From NCBI GenBank assembly GCA_011763485.2, contig JAANSK020287823.1, forward strand, positions 1 to 20,187: a stretch of DNA of 20,187 nucleotides, read 5' to 3'. Below, one piece after another: positions 19,812-20,187 of the stretch; position 1 is the stretch's first letter; each line of letters begins with the position of its first letter. The translations under genes were made by a program, and so were the position numbers. Below the pieces are notes generated by a model that searched no databases, had not been told where the DNA came from, and saw only the letters and a list, made by a program, of their open reading frames with translations. The DNA comes from Isoetes engelmannii. Taxonomy: Eukaryota; Streptophyta; Lycopodiopsida; Isoetales; Isoetaceae.

Positions 19812-20187
19812 AGTCGATTAGCATCAAAGATGATGATAGAAGTAATCTTGGGCCTTCCGTGGCTCGAGCTGCACAACCCGCAGATTAATTGGCGCTCCAG
19901 ATCATTCTGTTTTGACAACACTTGTTCCAGTTCTGATCCTGCCTCTGTACCTGCTCCTGTCCCTGTTCCATGTCATGGCCCCGTCCATGCTCCTGATTCT
20001 GTCTCAGCTCCGATTTCTGCTCCTGCTCACGATCATGTTCCCGTTCCAGTCTCTGTTCCAGCTCCTAAGCAAGTTCCTGTCTCCGTTCCTGTTCCTGCTC
20101 CTGTTCCCGCCTCAGTTCCTGATTCTGCTCCTGTTCCTGTTCCTGCTCGCCAGGATCGCGATGACGATCTTTCCAAGTCGTCTTCAC
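19812..20187 (+). mobile_element. Truncated Ty3/gypsy-like pol with Val-Pro-Ala-rich spacer
   Basis: From 19812 (after TGA 19809-19811) one frame stays open to the window end. It begins near EVILGLPWLELHNPQINW, which resembles the segment after the aspartic protease of Ty3/gypsy polyproteins (ILGxPWLxxHNPxIxW). Then about 80 residues are built of Pro alternating with Val, Ala and Ser (VPAPVPVP, VPVPAPVPASVP), encoded by CCTGTT- and CCTGCT-like hexamers. The frame ends in an acidic stretch (RQDRDDDLSKSS), just where reverse transcriptase would start. The rest lies outside the window. In-frame Met codons at about 19830 are not proposed as starts; upstream sequence is interrupted, so the copy may be dead at its 5' end. 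Confidence 0.65.

Overview
This window looks like nuclear DNA of a flowering plant. It holds a multi-exon receptor-kinase gene with plant-type GT-AG introns, remains of several plant transposon classes, and long AT-rich stretches between genes. The species cannot be told from the sequence. The only gene that looks intact is a SERK/BAK1-type LRR receptor-like kinase on the + strand. Its 11 coding exons lie at 4480-8836 and predict 620 aa.

Layout. Positions 1-2419 hold a decayed Mutator-like (MULE) transposase, split by a small LTR element of the TRIM type (1854-2257, minus strand, perfect 5-bp target duplication). Positions 2420-4200 have no recognisable gene, only short repeats. Positions 4260-8836 are the SERK leader and gene, with an overlapping upstream ORF and a perfect 54-bp tandem duplication in intron 9. 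Positions 8837-10340 are 3' flank plus an inverted-repeat, MITE-like element.

Positions 10860-11902 are a wrecked cytosolic-type thymidine kinase gene that still shows one intron. At about 11903 it runs straight into a decayed CACTA (En/Spm, TNP2-type) transposase (11903-14175). A tRNA-derived SINE with three tandem head-like units is nested in that transposase (12382-12714, minus strand). Positions 14180-18400 hold no gene I can recognise. Positions 18417-18810 are an AT-rich, roughly 88-bp tandem repeat, and a CACTA-type terminus ends at 19330. The last 376 bases (19812-20187) are an open, truncated piece of a Ty3/gypsy-like pol with an odd Val-Pro-Ala-rich spacer.

Function. The SERK protein would act at the plasma membrane as a co-receptor for ligand-binding LRR receptor kinases. 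The other recognisable coding sequence is dead or truncated transposon or host-gene material. The region is an island of one conserved gene in nested repeats: TRIM within MULE, and SINE within CACTA abutting the thymidine kinase pseudogene.
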